From the NCBI GenBank assembly GCA_003044455.1, contig POWY01000009.1:27173-91172 (forward strand): a stretch of DNA of 64,000 nt, in the 5' to 3' direction. Position 1 is the first letter of the stretch. Each line of letters starts with the position of its first letter. The notes beneath the pieces were generated by a model. That model made no database searches and was not told the DNA's origin. It saw only the letters and a program-made list of their open reading frames with translations. Both the position numbers and the translations under genes were made by a program. This document shows, one piece after another, positions 25,511 to 34,504 of this stretch. The stretch is from Neisseria bergeri. GTDB lineage: Bacteria; Pseudomonadota; Gammaproteobacteria; Burkholderiales; Neisseriaceae.

Positions 25511-26347
25511 ATGATAGACCTGCACTGCCATTCCACCGTTTCCGACGGTATGCTCTCCCCCGCCGAAGTCGTGCGTCTCGCGCATCAAAACGGCTGCACG
25601 CTGCTGGCGTTGACTGACCACGACCACACCGGCGGCATCGCCGAAGCGCGTGCCGAAGCTGACAGGCTCGGTTTGCGCCTGATTAACGGCGTGGAAATCT
25701 CCGTAACGTGGCGCGGGCGCACCATACACGTTGTCGGTTTGGATTTCGACGAGCAGGACGAAAACCTGCAAAACCTGTTGGCGCAAGTGCGGAAAGGTCG
25801 TCTGAAACGTCTTGAAGCCATCGCCGAAAAACTTGAAAAGAAAGGCATCGGCGGCGCATACGAAGGCGCGCTCGCGCTGGCGGCAAACAAAGAAATGGTC
25901 AGCCGCACCCACATCGCCGAGTTCCTCATCAAAAACGGATACGTCAAAAACAAGCAGCAGGCGTTCATCAAATACTTGGGCGACGGCAAATCCTGCGCCG
26001 TCCGACACGAATGGGCGACGCTGGCAGACTGCGTTTCCTCCGTCAACGGCGCGGGCGGGTTGGCGGTCATCGCCCACCCCATGCGCTACGATTTGTCCGC
26101 CACCGCCAAGCGCAATCTGTTTGAAGAATTTAAAAACCTCGGTGGCGCAGGCATCGAAGTCCACAGCGGCAACTGCTGCAAAAACGACCGCCTTAACTAC
26201 GCGCTTTTGGCAGAACGCTTCGGTATGCTCGCCAGCGCGGGCAGCGACTTCCACCGTTTAAACGACTTCAGCGGCGGCATTCTTGGCGCGTGTCCCGAAC
26301 TGCCGGAAAACTGCAAACCGGTGTGGGCGCATTTTTCCCGACATTGA
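25511..26347 (+). CDS. rnm: PHP-domain phosphatase/5'-3' exoribonuclease RNase AM (YciV/TrpH)
   Basis: A 278-residue cytoplasmic PHP enzyme. The metal site is visible: MIDLHCHSTVSDG (His5, His7), LALTDHDHTGG, NGVEIS, HPMRYD, and ASAGSDFHRLNDF. Homologues hydrolyse 3',5'-nucleoside bisphosphates and trim 5' ends of rRNA precursors. It is full length. A DUS-pair terminator separates it from convergent avtA. Confidence 0.9.
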   Translation: MIDLHCHSTVSDGMLSPAEVVRLAHQNGCTLLALTDHDHTGGIAEARAEADRLGLRLINGVEISVTWRGRTIHVVGLDFDEQDENLQNLLAQVRKGRLKRLEAIAEKLEKKGIGGAYEGALALAANKEMVSRTHIAEFLIKNGYVKNKQQAFIKYLGDGKSCAVRHEWATLADCVSSVNGAGGLAVIAHPMRYDLSATAKRNLFEEFKNLGGAGIEVHSGNCCKNDRLNYALLAERFGMLASAGSDFHRLNDFSGGILGACPELPENCKPVWAHFSRH

Positions 26348-26359
26348 ATGCGGATAAAA

Positions 26360-26388
26360 ATGCCGTCTGAAAACTTTTCAGACGGCAT
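26360..26388. terminator. DUS-pair terminator between rnm and avtA
   Basis: DUS at 26360-26371 and inverse at 26377-26388, with A and T runs outside, between convergent stops. Confidence 0.85.
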
Positions 26389-26400
26389 TTTTTTTGCGTT

Positions 26401-27693
26401 TTAAACGTTGTCGTACAGTTTTCGGACGGTTTTACCGATGGCGGCGATGCCTTTTTCCAGCGTTTGAGCGTCCTGCGCAATGCTCATGCGGATGCACTCG
26501 CCCGCGTGCGGGTAATCCTGCGTGTCGATGCCGACGAAGAAATGCTCGCCCGGAATAATCAGCGTACCTTCGGCTTTGAGCATTTCGTACAGGGTTTGCG
26601 ATGAAACGGGCAGGTTTTCAAACCAGAGCCACAGGAAAATCGCGCCTTCGGGTTTGTGGATTTTCATCGGGTACGCGCCCAGCTCGCGCTTGAGCAGCGA
26701 GACGGCGGTTCGCGCCTGATTGCGGTAAAACGGCCGGATGACTTGGTCGGCAAGCCGTTTCATCTCGCCGCTTTCCAGTAGAGGGGCGGCGATGGCCGCG
26801 CCGAAGCGCGTGGGGGCAAGGTTCACAATCGCGTTCAGGCTGCTGACGGCTTTGACGACTTCGGGCGCGGCGACGATGATGCCGGTGCGAACGCCTGGCA
26901 GGCCGACTTTGGAAAGGCTGAAGCAGAGGATGATGTTTTCGTGCCAATTCAGCGTTACGTCGCTGTAAATGATGTTGGGGAACGGCATTCCGTAGGCGTT
27001 GTCGATAATCAGCGGAATACCGTGTTCACGCGCCAAAGCGTCCAAACGCGCCATCTCACCGTCGGTCAACACATTGCCGGTCGGGTTGGTCGGGCGCGAA
27101 CAGCAAATCGCGCCGATTTTGCCTGCTTTGAGTTCGGGCAGGTTTTCCAATGCTTCAAAGTCCACGCGGTATTTGAAGAAGCCTGCTTCGCCTTCGTGTT
27201 TGACGTTTTCGATTTTGGGCTTGACGGAAACGAAGTGCTGCCCTTCGACGTGTACGTCGGCATAGCCGATATATTCGGGCGCGAGCGGCAACAAAATGGC
27301 TTTTTCTGCGGATGTGCCGTCTGAAAGGTTGAATTTGCCGCCGAAGAGGTTGAATAAATAGAAAAACGCGTTTTGCGAACCGTTGGTCAGCGCGATATTG
27401 TCGGCGGTCAGGTTCCAGCCGTATTCGCGGTTGAGGAAGGCGGTCAGTGCGTCAATCAGCGCGGCATCGCCTTGGGGGTTGGAGTAGTTGCCGATGTTTT
27501 CGACGGCGTGTTCTGCCGCCAGTTTGGAGAATATGTCGGCAAACGCCCGATCGATTTCCGGAATGCGCGCCGGGTTGCCGCCGCCGAGCATGTTGACGGG
27601 CTTGTCGCTTTTGAGCGCGTCGCCGAGGTCGTCCATCAGTTGGAGGATGCCGCTGTGTTGCGTGAATTTTTCGCCGAATGCTGAAAACTGCAT
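26401..27693 (-). CDS. avtA: Valine--pyruvate transaminase
   Basis: A 430-residue fold-type I PLP aminotransferase interconverting valine and 2-ketoisovalerate with alanine and pyruvate. The PLP lysine is in CFSLSKVGLPGVRTG, and NPTGNVLT and IIDNAYG are conserved cofactor-site motifs. The start MQFSAFGEKFTQH at 27693 is chosen; the upstream open frame crosses a terminator and pglD and is not coding. It lies 55 bases downstream of pglD, behind a terminator. Confidence 0.9.
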   Translation of the reverse strand: MQFSAFGEKFTQHSGILQLMDDLGDALKSDKPVNMLGGGNPARIPEIDRAFADIFSKLAAEHAVENIGNYSNPQGDAALIDALTAFLNREYGWNLTADNIALTNGSQNAFFYLFNLFGGKFNLSDGTSAEKAILLPLAPEYIGYADVHVEGQHFVSVKPKIENVKHEGEAGFFKYRVDFEALENLPELKAGKIGAICCSRPTNPTGNVLTDGEMARLDALAREHGIPLIIDNAYGMPFPNIIYSDVTLNWHENIILCFSLSKVGLPGVRTGIIVAAPEVVKAVSSLNAIVNLAPTRFGAAIAAPLLESGEMKRLADQVIRPFYRNQARTAVSLLKRELGAYPMKIHKPEGAIFLWLWFENLPVSSQTLYEMLKAEGTLIIPGEHFFVGIDTQDYPHAGECIRMSIAQDAQTLEKGIAAIGKTVRKLYDNV

Positions 27694-27733
27694 GTCAAAC
27701 TCCGTGTGTGTAAGGTAGGTTGGTTTGTACGTT

Positions 27734-27759
27734 ATGCCGTCTGAAGGTTCAGACGGCAT
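27734..27759 (-). terminator. DUS-pair terminator containing the pglD stop codon
   Basis: DUS at 27734-27745 and inverse at 27748-27759, with a two-base loop. The pglD TGA lies inside the second copy. The T-rich tail (TTTTTTG) is on the plus side, so on the minus strand this may act as an uptake site more than a strong terminator. Confidence 0.6.
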
Positions 27760-29659
27760 TTTTTGTGTGTGTTTCTCGTACCCAAAGCAGGTCGCAGATG
27801 CCGTCGCTCGGGGCAAAGCCGGTCGGGGCGTTGATGAGCAGGGTGCGGATTGCCTGCTGGTCGTAACGGTCGCAGGCCGCACGGATGCGGTTGAGCAGGG
27901 CGGAGAGCTCGTGCCACGGCAGCATGGTCTCGTTGGCGGTCATGATGCGCGGATGGCTGGTTTTGCGGACGTTGTCGCCGATGAGCAGCTCTTCGTAGAG
28001 TTTTTCTCCGGGACGCAATCCGGTAATGAGGATTTCGATGTCGCCGTCGGGTTGTTCGGGTGTTTTGGGTTTGAGGCCGCTTAGGGTAATCATTTGGCGG
28101 GCAAGGTCGATGATTTTGACGGATTCGCCCATGTCGAGGACAAATACGTCGCCGCCCGTACCCATCGCGCCTGCCTGTATGACGAGTTGGGCGGCTTCGG
28201 GTATGGTCATGAAATAACGTGTGATTTCGGGGTGGGTCAGGGTAAGCGGGCCGCCTTCGGCGATCTGTTTTTCAAACAGCGGGACAACGGAGCCGGACGA
28301 ACCTAAAACATTGCCGAAACGCACCATGCTGAAGCGGGTTTTTTGTCCTGGTTCGGCGGCGAGTGCCTGAAGGCAGAGTTCCGCCATGCGTTTGCTGGCA
28401 CCCATGGTGTTGGTGGGGCGGACGGCTTTGTCGGTGGAGATGAGGACGAAGGTTCTTACGCCCGATGCCGTGGCGGCAAGCGCGCACTCGAGTGTGCCGA
28501 AGATGTTGTTGCGTATGCCTTCGACGGTGTTGAATTCGACCATGGGGACGTGTTTGTAGGCAGCGGCGTGATAGACGGTCGCAATGGAAAAGGCGGTCAT
28601 GACGTGTTCGAGCAGGGTGCGGTTTTGCACCGAGCCGAGAAAGGGCAGGATTTCGGTGTCGAGGCGTTTTTGGATGCAGGTTTCGCGCAATTCTTTTTCG
28701 ATGGCGTACAGGGCGAATTCGGATAACTCGAACAGCAGCAGCTTTTCGGGGCGGCGGCGGATAATCTGGCGGCAGAGTTCCGAACCGATGGAGCCGCCCG
28801 CGCCGGTTACCATGACGGTTTTGCCTTCGATGTCGGCACTCATCAGGCGGTCGTCGGGCGTGACGGGGTCGCGCCCGAGCAGGTCGGAGACGGAGATTTT
28901 TTTGAGCGTGCCGATGCTGATTTTCCCGTCCATCAGGTCTTTCATTCCGGGAATGGTCAACACTTCGCACGGATAGGCTTCCAGTTTGCTGATGATTCGG
29001 CGGCGTTGTTCCTGAGTCGCGCCGGGGATGGCGAGCAGGATTTTTTCCACGCCGTAGCGTCCGATGAGGGCGGCGATGTCGTCGGGGCGGTAAACGGCAA
29101 GGCCGCAGATGACGGTGCGCCACAGTTTGGGGTCGTCGTCCACAAAGGCGGCGGCGGAATATTCGCGCATTTGTTTGACGGCCTCAAGCAGTTGTCTGCC
29201 CGACCGTCCCGCGCCGTAAATGATGACGGGGATCATCTGTTTTTTGGGGTGTTCGGACAACAGTCCGCGCAAAACCATACGCGAGCCGGTCACGGAAACA
29301 AACAGCAGTAAGAAATAGACAATCGGCAGGGCGAGGCGCAGCCTTTCTTCAAAAATCAATGTGTTGAGGAAGAACAGGACGGCGGAAACAATGCTGCCTG
29401 CCAGCGCGGTGGAGAGGATGCGGAAGCTGATGAAGCGTGTAACGGCACGGTAGAGCCCCATTCTGACGAACAGACCGATGGTCAACAGCGCGGTCAATAG
29501 GAAAGACTGCCAGTTGGCAGGGTCGAACCATTCGTTCGAGTAGTCGGCCTTTAGGCTTTGGGTGAACCAGAATGCAATGAAAATCATCAGAAAATCGTGT
29601 ATGAGGAAACAGATTTTCTTGATGTTGCGCGGCAGGGCGATCAGGGTTTCCAGAGTCAT
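27749..29659 (-). CDS. pglD: UDP-GlcNAc 4,6-dehydratase of protein glycosylation
   Basis: A 636-residue membrane enzyme. Four or five N-terminal membrane segments are followed by a first Rossmann-like region (VIIYGAGRSGRQLLEAVKQM) and a second catalytic one (VTGAGGSIGSELCRQIIRR). Later motifs include AAAYKHVPMVE and STDKAVRPTNTMGASKR. It starts diNAcBac synthesis by dehydrating UDP-GlcNAc. It is the last gene of the pgl operon, 47 bases after pglC. Its final residues KNAV and stop come from a DUS. Confidence 0.95.
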   Translation of the reverse strand: MTLETLIALPRNIKKICFLIHDFLMIFIAFWFTQSLKADYSNEWFDPANWQSFLLTALLTIGLFVRMGLYRAVTRFISFRILSTALAGSIVSAVLFFLNTLIFEERLRLALPIVYFLLLFVSVTGSRMVLRGLLSEHPKKQMIPVIIYGAGRSGRQLLEAVKQMREYSAAAFVDDDPKLWRTVICGLAVYRPDDIAALIGRYGVEKILLAIPGATQEQRRRIISKLEAYPCEVLTIPGMKDLMDGKISIGTLKKISVSDLLGRDPVTPDDRLMSADIEGKTVMVTGAGGSIGSELCRQIIRRRPEKLLLFELSEFALYAIEKELRETCIQKRLDTEILPFLGSVQNRTLLEHVMTAFSIATVYHAAAYKHVPMVEFNTVEGIRNNIFGTLECALAATASGVRTFVLISTDKAVRPTNTMGASKRMAELCLQALAAEPGQKTRFSMVRFGNVLGSSGSVVPLFEKQIAEGGPLTLTHPEITRYFMTIPEAAQLVIQAGAMGTGGDVFVLDMGESVKIIDLARQMITLSGLKPKTPEQPDGDIEILITGLRPGEKLYEELLIGDNVRKTSHPRIMTANETMLPWHELSALLNRIRAACDRYDQQAIRTLLINAPTGFAPSDGICDLLWVRETHTKNAV

Positions 29660-29706
29660 ATCGTGGGGCGGTATGTGCTTTCAGGCGGCATATGCCGTCT
29701 GAAGGG

Positions 29707-30882
29707 TTATCGTGCGGCTTCGGTCAATACGGCTTCGATGTGTTTTTTGCAGAATGCGATTTCGCCGTCGGTCAGCGTCGGGTGCACCAAGAACATCAGG
29801 CTGGTATCGCCCAACTCGACGGCGTTTTTCAGCCGCTCTTTGGGCCGCCACGGCGTGTTGTCGAAGGCTTTTTCCAAATACACTTCTGAGCAGCTGCCTT
29901 GATAGCAGGGGACTTTGCGCGCGTTCAGTTCGCTGACGATGCGGTCGCGCGTCCAGCCGTCTTTGAGGTGTTCGGGTTTGACGAAGGCGTAAAACTTGTA
30001 TTGCGCGTGTTCGATGTAGCCGGCGACTTCAATCAAGCGGATGCTTTTGAATTTGCCCAGGCTTTCCGCCAGCTTGGCGGCGTTTTCTCGGCGGCGCGCC
30101 GTCCATTCTGGCATACGTTTGAGCTGGATGCGCCCGATGACCGCCTGCATTTCCATCATACGCCAGTTTGTGCCGAAACTTTCGTGCAGCCAGCGGAAAC
30201 CGGGTGCGTGTTGGCGGCAGTACACGGCATCGTAGCTTTTGCCGTGGTCTTTGTACGACCACATTTTTTCCCACAGGGTTTTGTCGTTGGTCGTAACCAT
30301 ACCGCCCTCGCCGCCGGTGGTCATGATTTTGTCTTGGCAGAACGACCACGCGCCGACGTGTCCGATGCTGCCGACGGATTTGCCTTTGTATTTCGCGCCG
30401 TGCGCTTGGGCGCAGTCTTCGATTACCCAAAGATTATGTTCTTTTGCCAAAGCCATAATGCCGTCCATTTCGGCGGGCATACCGGCAAGGTGGACGACGA
30501 TGACGGCTTTGGTATTCGGGGTCAGCACAGCCTTGACGGTTTCCGCGCTGATGTTTTGGCTGTTCAAATCCACATCGGCAAACACCGGATTTGCGCCCGC
30601 GTTCACAATGCAGGACGCGGAAGCCAAGAAAGTGCGCGAGGTAACGATGACATCGTCGCCCGCGCCTATGCCGATTGCTTTGAGCGCGGCATCGAGTGCC
30701 AGCGTGCCGTTGGCAAGGGCGACGGCGTATTGCGTACCGGCGAAGGCGGCAAATTCTTTTTCAAATTCGCGGCATTCGTTTCCCGTCCAGTAATTGACTT
30801 TGTTGGACAGCAGGACTTTGGAAACGGCATCGGCTTCTTCTTGGGTGAAGCAGGGCCACGGGGAAAGGGAAGTGTTCAACAT
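29707..30882 (-). CDS. pglC: UDP-4-keto-sugar aminotransferase of protein glycosylation
   Basis: A 391-residue DegT/DnrJ/EryC1 PLP enzyme making the 4-amino sugar from the PglD product. The internal-aldimine Lys is in SFCQDKIMTTGGEGGMV, and DCAQAHGA is the conserved cofactor Asp motif. The start MLNTSLSPWPCFT at 30882 gives normal length; the open frame extends to 30963 through DUS-derived sequence. A 130-base gap with two DUS separates it from pglB. Confidence 0.93.
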   Translation of the reverse strand: MLNTSLSPWPCFTQEEADAVSKVLLSNKVNYWTGNECREFEKEFAAFAGTQYAVALANGTLALDAALKAIGIGAGDDVIVTSRTFLASASCIVNAGANPVFADVDLNSQNISAETVKAVLTPNTKAVIVVHLAGMPAEMDGIMALAKEHNLWVIEDCAQAHGAKYKGKSVGSIGHVGAWSFCQDKIMTTGGEGGMVTTNDKTLWEKMWSYKDHGKSYDAVYCRQHAPGFRWLHESFGTNWRMMEMQAVIGRIQLKRMPEWTARRRENAAKLAESLGKFKSIRLIEVAGYIEHAQYKFYAFVKPEHLKDGWTRDRIVSELNARKVPCYQGSCSEVYLEKAFDNTPWRPKERLKNAVELGDTSLMFLVHPTLTDGEIAFCKKHIEAVLTEAAR

Positions 30883-30900
30883 GATGGTTTGTCCGTCGGG

Positions 30901-30934
30901 TTCAGACGGCATTTCCGACCCTATGCCGTCTGAA
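30901..30934. repeat. Inverted DUS pair between pglB and pglC
   Basis: TTCAGACGGCAT at 30901-30912 and ATGCCGTCTGAA at 30923-30934. The stem could attenuate transcription inside the pgl operon, but no T run follows on the minus strand. Confidence 0.6.
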
Positions 30935-31012
30935 AGGGGTGCGTCCCGAAGAATCGGGCGCACGCCGCAGGTGTTGTCAAAATCGGTCTGTACGGGGGTG
31001 TATTTTAATCGC

Positions 31013-32254
31013 TTATGCTGTCGAGGTCTCGGGGTTTTTGCGCGGCAGCGGCTTTGCCGGATTGCCCGCGACGGTTATGCCGTCTGAAACGTCGCGTACG
31101 ACGACTGCGCCCGCTCCAATGGTTGCGCGGCTGCCGATACGGATTTGCTGGCGGCTGCACGCGCCCGTGCCTATCCAGCTTTCTTCGCCGATACGCGTGT
31201 TGCCCGACAGGTGCGCGCCCGGGCTGATGTGGACGAAAGCGTCAAGCAGGCAGTCGTGATCGACGGTGGCGGCAGTGTTCACAATCACGCCGTCTTTCAA
31301 TACGCTGCCGGCCTGTACGACTGCCTGAGCCATCACGACGCTGCCCTGACCGACGGTTGCCGACGGGGAAACGTATGCAAGCGGATGAATCAGGACGGGC
31401 AGTTTAAAACCCAATGCGGCGGCGCGTCCGGCGATTTGGCGGCGGATGCGGTTGTTGCCGACGGCGACGGCGATGTCGAATTGTTCGGGCAATAAACCGT
31501 TTTCAAGCAGCAGCGTCGTGCCGATGACGGGAAAGCCGTCGATACTGCCTTGTGCGCGGTCGTCCAGAAAAACGATTTCGCCGTATGTGCCGAGTGCGGC
31601 GGCAAGGTCGGCAACGACTTTTCCGTGTCCGCCCGCGCCGACGACGGCAAGTTTGCGTTTCCCTGTGAAAGGGGGCATGGTGGCTTCGCCCTGTGCGGAA
31701 ATCCCTTCTTTAATCAAGACTTTTCTGACTGTCAAAAACAGGATTTTCATATCCAGCCAAAAACTGTAATGGTCGATATACCAAACATCGCAGGCGAATT
31801 TTTCGTCCCACGAAAGCGCGTTGCGCCCGTTGACCTGCGCCCAGCCGGTAATGCCGGGTTTCATTTCGTGGCGGCGGTTTTGAAATTCGTCGTACAGCGG
31901 CAGATATTGCATCAGCAGCGGGCGCGGGCCGACCAGGCTCATCTCGCCTTTTAAGACATTCCACAGTTCGGGCAGTTCGTCCAAGCTGGCGGCACGCAGT
32001 TTTTTGCCGAAATCGGTCAGGCGTTCGCTGTCGGGCAGCGGAATGCCGTCTGAATCAAGCGCGTCGCGCATAGAGCGGAATTTAATCATTTTAAACGGCT
32101 TGCCGTCCTTGCCCGGCCGCTCTTGGATGAAGAATACGGGCGAACCCAGATTCTTGCGGATGAGGTACGCCAAAATCAGGAAAACGGGTGAGAGGACAAT
32201 CAGCCCCGATGCGGAGGCGGCAATGTCGAACAGGCGTTTGAAAAATTTATTCAT
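31013..32254 (-). CDS. pglB: Bifunctional phosphoglycosyltransferase/N-acetyltransferase
   Basis: A 413-residue protein. Residues 1-195 are a monotopic phosphoglycosyltransferase with an N-terminal re-entrant hydrophobic segment and the catalytic Asp-Glu dyad SLDELPELWN (Asp92, Glu93). Residues 197-413 are a left-handed beta-helix acetyltransferase (VVGAGGHGKVVAD, ATVDHDCLLDAF). It acetylates the amino sugar and loads it on undecaprenyl phosphate. The acetyltransferase half marks the pglB, not the pglB2 (ATP-grasp) allele, so the product should be diNAcBac. It overlaps the pglH end by 8 bases. Confidence 0.94.
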   Translation of the reverse strand: MNKFFKRLFDIAASASGLIVLSPVFLILAYLIRKNLGSPVFFIQERPGKDGKPFKMIKFRSMRDALDSDGIPLPDSERLTDFGKKLRAASLDELPELWNVLKGEMSLVGPRPLLMQYLPLYDEFQNRRHEMKPGITGWAQVNGRNALSWDEKFACDVWYIDHYSFWLDMKILFLTVRKVLIKEGISAQGEATMPPFTGKRKLAVVGAGGHGKVVADLAAALGTYGEIVFLDDRAQGSIDGFPVIGTTLLLENGLLPEQFDIAVAVGNNRIRRQIAGRAAALGFKLPVLIHPLAYVSPSATVGQGSVVMAQAVVQAGSVLKDGVIVNTAATVDHDCLLDAFVHISPGAHLSGNTRIGEESWIGTGACSRQQIRIGSRATIGAGAVVVRDVSDGITVAGNPAKPLPRKNPETSTA

Positions 32255-33413
32255 CAGCTAATCTTTCAATCAGGTTGACGATTTTTTGATAGGCAACGTC
32301 GCGCCTGAAGCGGCGGACGATTTCGTCGGACTGAACGGGGTCGTTTTTGCGCTTCAAAATATCTTTGGCGGCTTGAACGAAACCGTCCACATCGCCGGAA
32401 CGGTAGTTTTCGTGCGGCAGCAGGTTCAAGAGGCTAAGGACTTCGGCATTGTTCTGGCTGTTCAGAATCGGTTTTTGCAAAGCCATATAGTCGGAAAGTT
32501 TGTTGGTAACCGACTGCATGGCGTGGCTATGGATGGCGTTGACGGCAATGTCGCACGCTTTGGCAATCGACATCATTTCAGAATAGGGTAAATAACCGTA
32601 AAACTTGATGGCGCGGTTTTCATATTGTTTGAGTTTCTCCAAATCGGGTCCTCCGCCCATAATGTGCAATTCGACGTTTTCGCCGTCGTCTAAAAGTTTC
32701 CGAACACCTTTGCACACGGTTTCCACGTCATAGCTGTAACTGAGCGTGCCCAAGTAGAAAAGGCGGACGGTTTTGGAGCGGAATCGCGGGGGGGGGGCGA
32801 TGGCGGCAAAATCCGTACCGATATAGACGGCTTCGCCGGGTACGTTCGGATTGGCTTCTTTGGCGCGGTCGAGATAAGTCTGCGATACGGCAACCAGCGC
32901 GTCGGCGCAGCGGTAGGCACGGTTGGCGCGTGAAGCAAAGGGCAGCAGCTTGTGCGGTACTTTTTTCAAAAACGGTACGACCGAGGAGAAAGACTCCGGC
33001 CATACGTCCTGTACATCGACAATCAGTTTGTAGCCCAAACGCGCTTTGTGTTTGCCCAACAGCAGGTTGGTGGCAATCAGCGGATAGGCGGAATAGACGA
33101 TGTCTTGTTCGCCCGGCCGGCAGTTTTTCAGCCATTGCTCAAAATTTTTGACGAAGCGGTAATGGCTGGCAACACGTTCTAAAGACACGTTTTTGCCGTA
33201 GCCGCTTTCTTCCAACAGCATGACTTTCAGACGGCCTTGCGAGGCGGCCTCGGCATCTTCGGGCCGTCTGAAGGATTTGTCGTAGTGGCGGAAACGGCTG
33301 GTAATCAGTAACACGTCGTGCGATTGCGACAACAGTTCTGCCAGATACCAAAAGCGGTTGAAATACGGTTCGGACGGCAGCGAGCAGTAGGGGGCGACTA
33401 TGGTGATGTTCAT
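32247..33413 (-). CDS. pglH: Pgl glycosyltransferase, phase-variable, currently in frame
   Basis: A 388-residue GT4-type glycosyltransferase (GT-B fold): N-terminal MNITIVAPYCSLPSEPYFNRFW and a C-terminal nucleotide-sugar domain (LFYLGTLSYSYDVETVCKGV, LHIMGGGPDLEKL). A C10 tract (32788-32797) encodes the prolines of IAPPPRF and is in frame, so the gene is ON. PglH adds glucose to the lipid-linked first sugar. The symbol rests on remembered order pglF-G-H-B-C-D. It starts 19 bases after pglG. Confidence 0.8.
   Translation of the reverse strand: MNITIVAPYCSLPSEPYFNRFWYLAELLSQSHDVLLITSRFRHYDKSFRRPEDAEAASQGRLKVMLLEESGYGKNVSLERVASHYRFVKNFEQWLKNCRPGEQDIVYSAYPLIATNLLLGKHKARLGYKLIVDVQDVWPESFSSVVPFLKKVPHKLLPFASRANRAYRCADALVAVSQTYLDRAKEANPNVPGEAVYIGTDFAAIAPPPRFRSKTVRLFYLGTLSYSYDVETVCKGVRKLLDDGENVELHIMGGGPDLEKLKQYENRAIKFYGYLPYSEMMSIAKACDIAVNAIHSHAMQSVTNKLSDYMALQKPILNSQNNAEVLSLLNLLPHENYRSGDVDGFVQAAKDILKRKNDPVQSDEIVRRFRRDVAYQKIVNLIERLADE
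32788..32797 (-). repeat. Poly-C(10) phase-variation tract in pglH
   Basis: Ten G on the plus strand, ten C in the coding strand. Ten keeps the reading frame; nine or eleven would shift it. Confidence 0.9.
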
Positions 33414-33432
33414 CGGCGGCTTTCAGACGGCA

Positions 33433-34504
33433 TTACATGGTATAGGCGGCCATGGTGGTACGGTAGATTTCGTCGTCGGAACAGAGTGCGGCGACGTGTG
33501 CGTGCAGCCTTTTGCCCATTGCTTCGCGCAACAGCGGCTGTCTGACGAGCGTGTCTACGGCTTCGATAAATGCTTCTTCGTCGCCGAAGGGGATGCAGTA
33601 ACCCGTTTCCCCGTTGACGACCATTTCGGAAATGCCCGCCATATCGTAGGTAACGACGGGCGTGTCGTAAAGTCCGGCTTCCAAGATGTTGTTGCCGACA
33701 CCTGCGCCGTGGTCGCCCACGCAATGCGGCGTGTTCACCAAAATGTCGATTTCTTTGAAGTAGCCGGTCAAATCGCGTATGCCGCCGAGGAAGGTAACTT
33801 TGTCTTCAATGCCCAGACGTTCCGCCTGCATTTTTAAATTGTCCATTTCTTCTCCTATGCCCGCTATGTTGAGGCGGACGGGCATACCGCGGTCAACCAT
33901 TTCCTTCAAAATATCCAGCATCAGATGCACGGCGCGGACGGTGTCCAAACGGGAAAGCGTGCCGAGTACGGCGCATTCTTTTTCGGTTTTCCGGAAATAA
34001 AATTCCGGGGGGGGGGAGTGCGTTGTAGGCGTAGGCAATCCGGCCGGCGGGGAAGCCGTGGCGGATGAGTTTTTCGCGCTCGTGTTTGCAGTTGCCGATG
34101 ATGTACACGCCCAGCTTGTCGAAGAGTTTGGCGATTTTGGGGTAGGTTGCCGCGTCCAAACCGTGCGAGTGGTAGATGATTTTGGTTTTCGGCGAAACGA
34201 TTTTGGCGGCAAGGGCGCAGGCTGGAACAACGCGCGCCATTTGGCAGTCGATGATGTCGGGTTGTTCGCGGCGCAGCATCCGGGCGTAGGCAAAGGTGCT
34301 TTTGAGGTAGCCGGCAAGCCCGCCCCGGTAAAAATCAACCGGCTGCCAACGGATGCCCGATGCTTGCGCCTCTCCGACAAAAGGCCCGTCCGAAGAAGCA
34401 AGGATGATGTCGTGCCCGCGCCGTTTGAGCAGCCGCCCGAGGCGGACGGTGGCGGTTTCCGTGCCGCCCAAGCCCGACATAGAAGTGGTCAGGATGATTT
34501 TCAT
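33433..34504 (-). pseudogene. pglG: Pgl glycosyltransferase, phase-variable, currently out of frame
   Basis: The start at 34504 (MKIILTTSMSGLGGTETATV) opens a GT4 glycosyltransferase. At a C10 tract (34007-34016) it enters a frame that ends at 33893, giving a 203-residue product. The rest of the enzyme (EFYFRKTEKECAVLGTLSRL, then AGIGEEMDNLKMQAERLG, then GVGNNILEAGLYDTPVVTYD) continues in another frame to 33433. Nine or twelve C residues would restore about 356 codons. This is a reversible OFF state, not decay. ATGA overlap with the pglF stop implies coupling. The symbol follows the remembered operon order. Confidence 0.8.
34007..34016 (-). repeat. Poly-C(10) phase-variation tract in pglG
   Basis: Ten G on the plus strand. 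Reading CTC then three CCC codons leads to GGA ATT and the early stop; a multiple of three C residues is needed for the full frame. Confidence 0.92.

Noticed and set aside
25483..26260. Long minus-strand frames over the RNase AM gene
   Set aside because: They are complementary shadows of a full-length PHP-domain gene.
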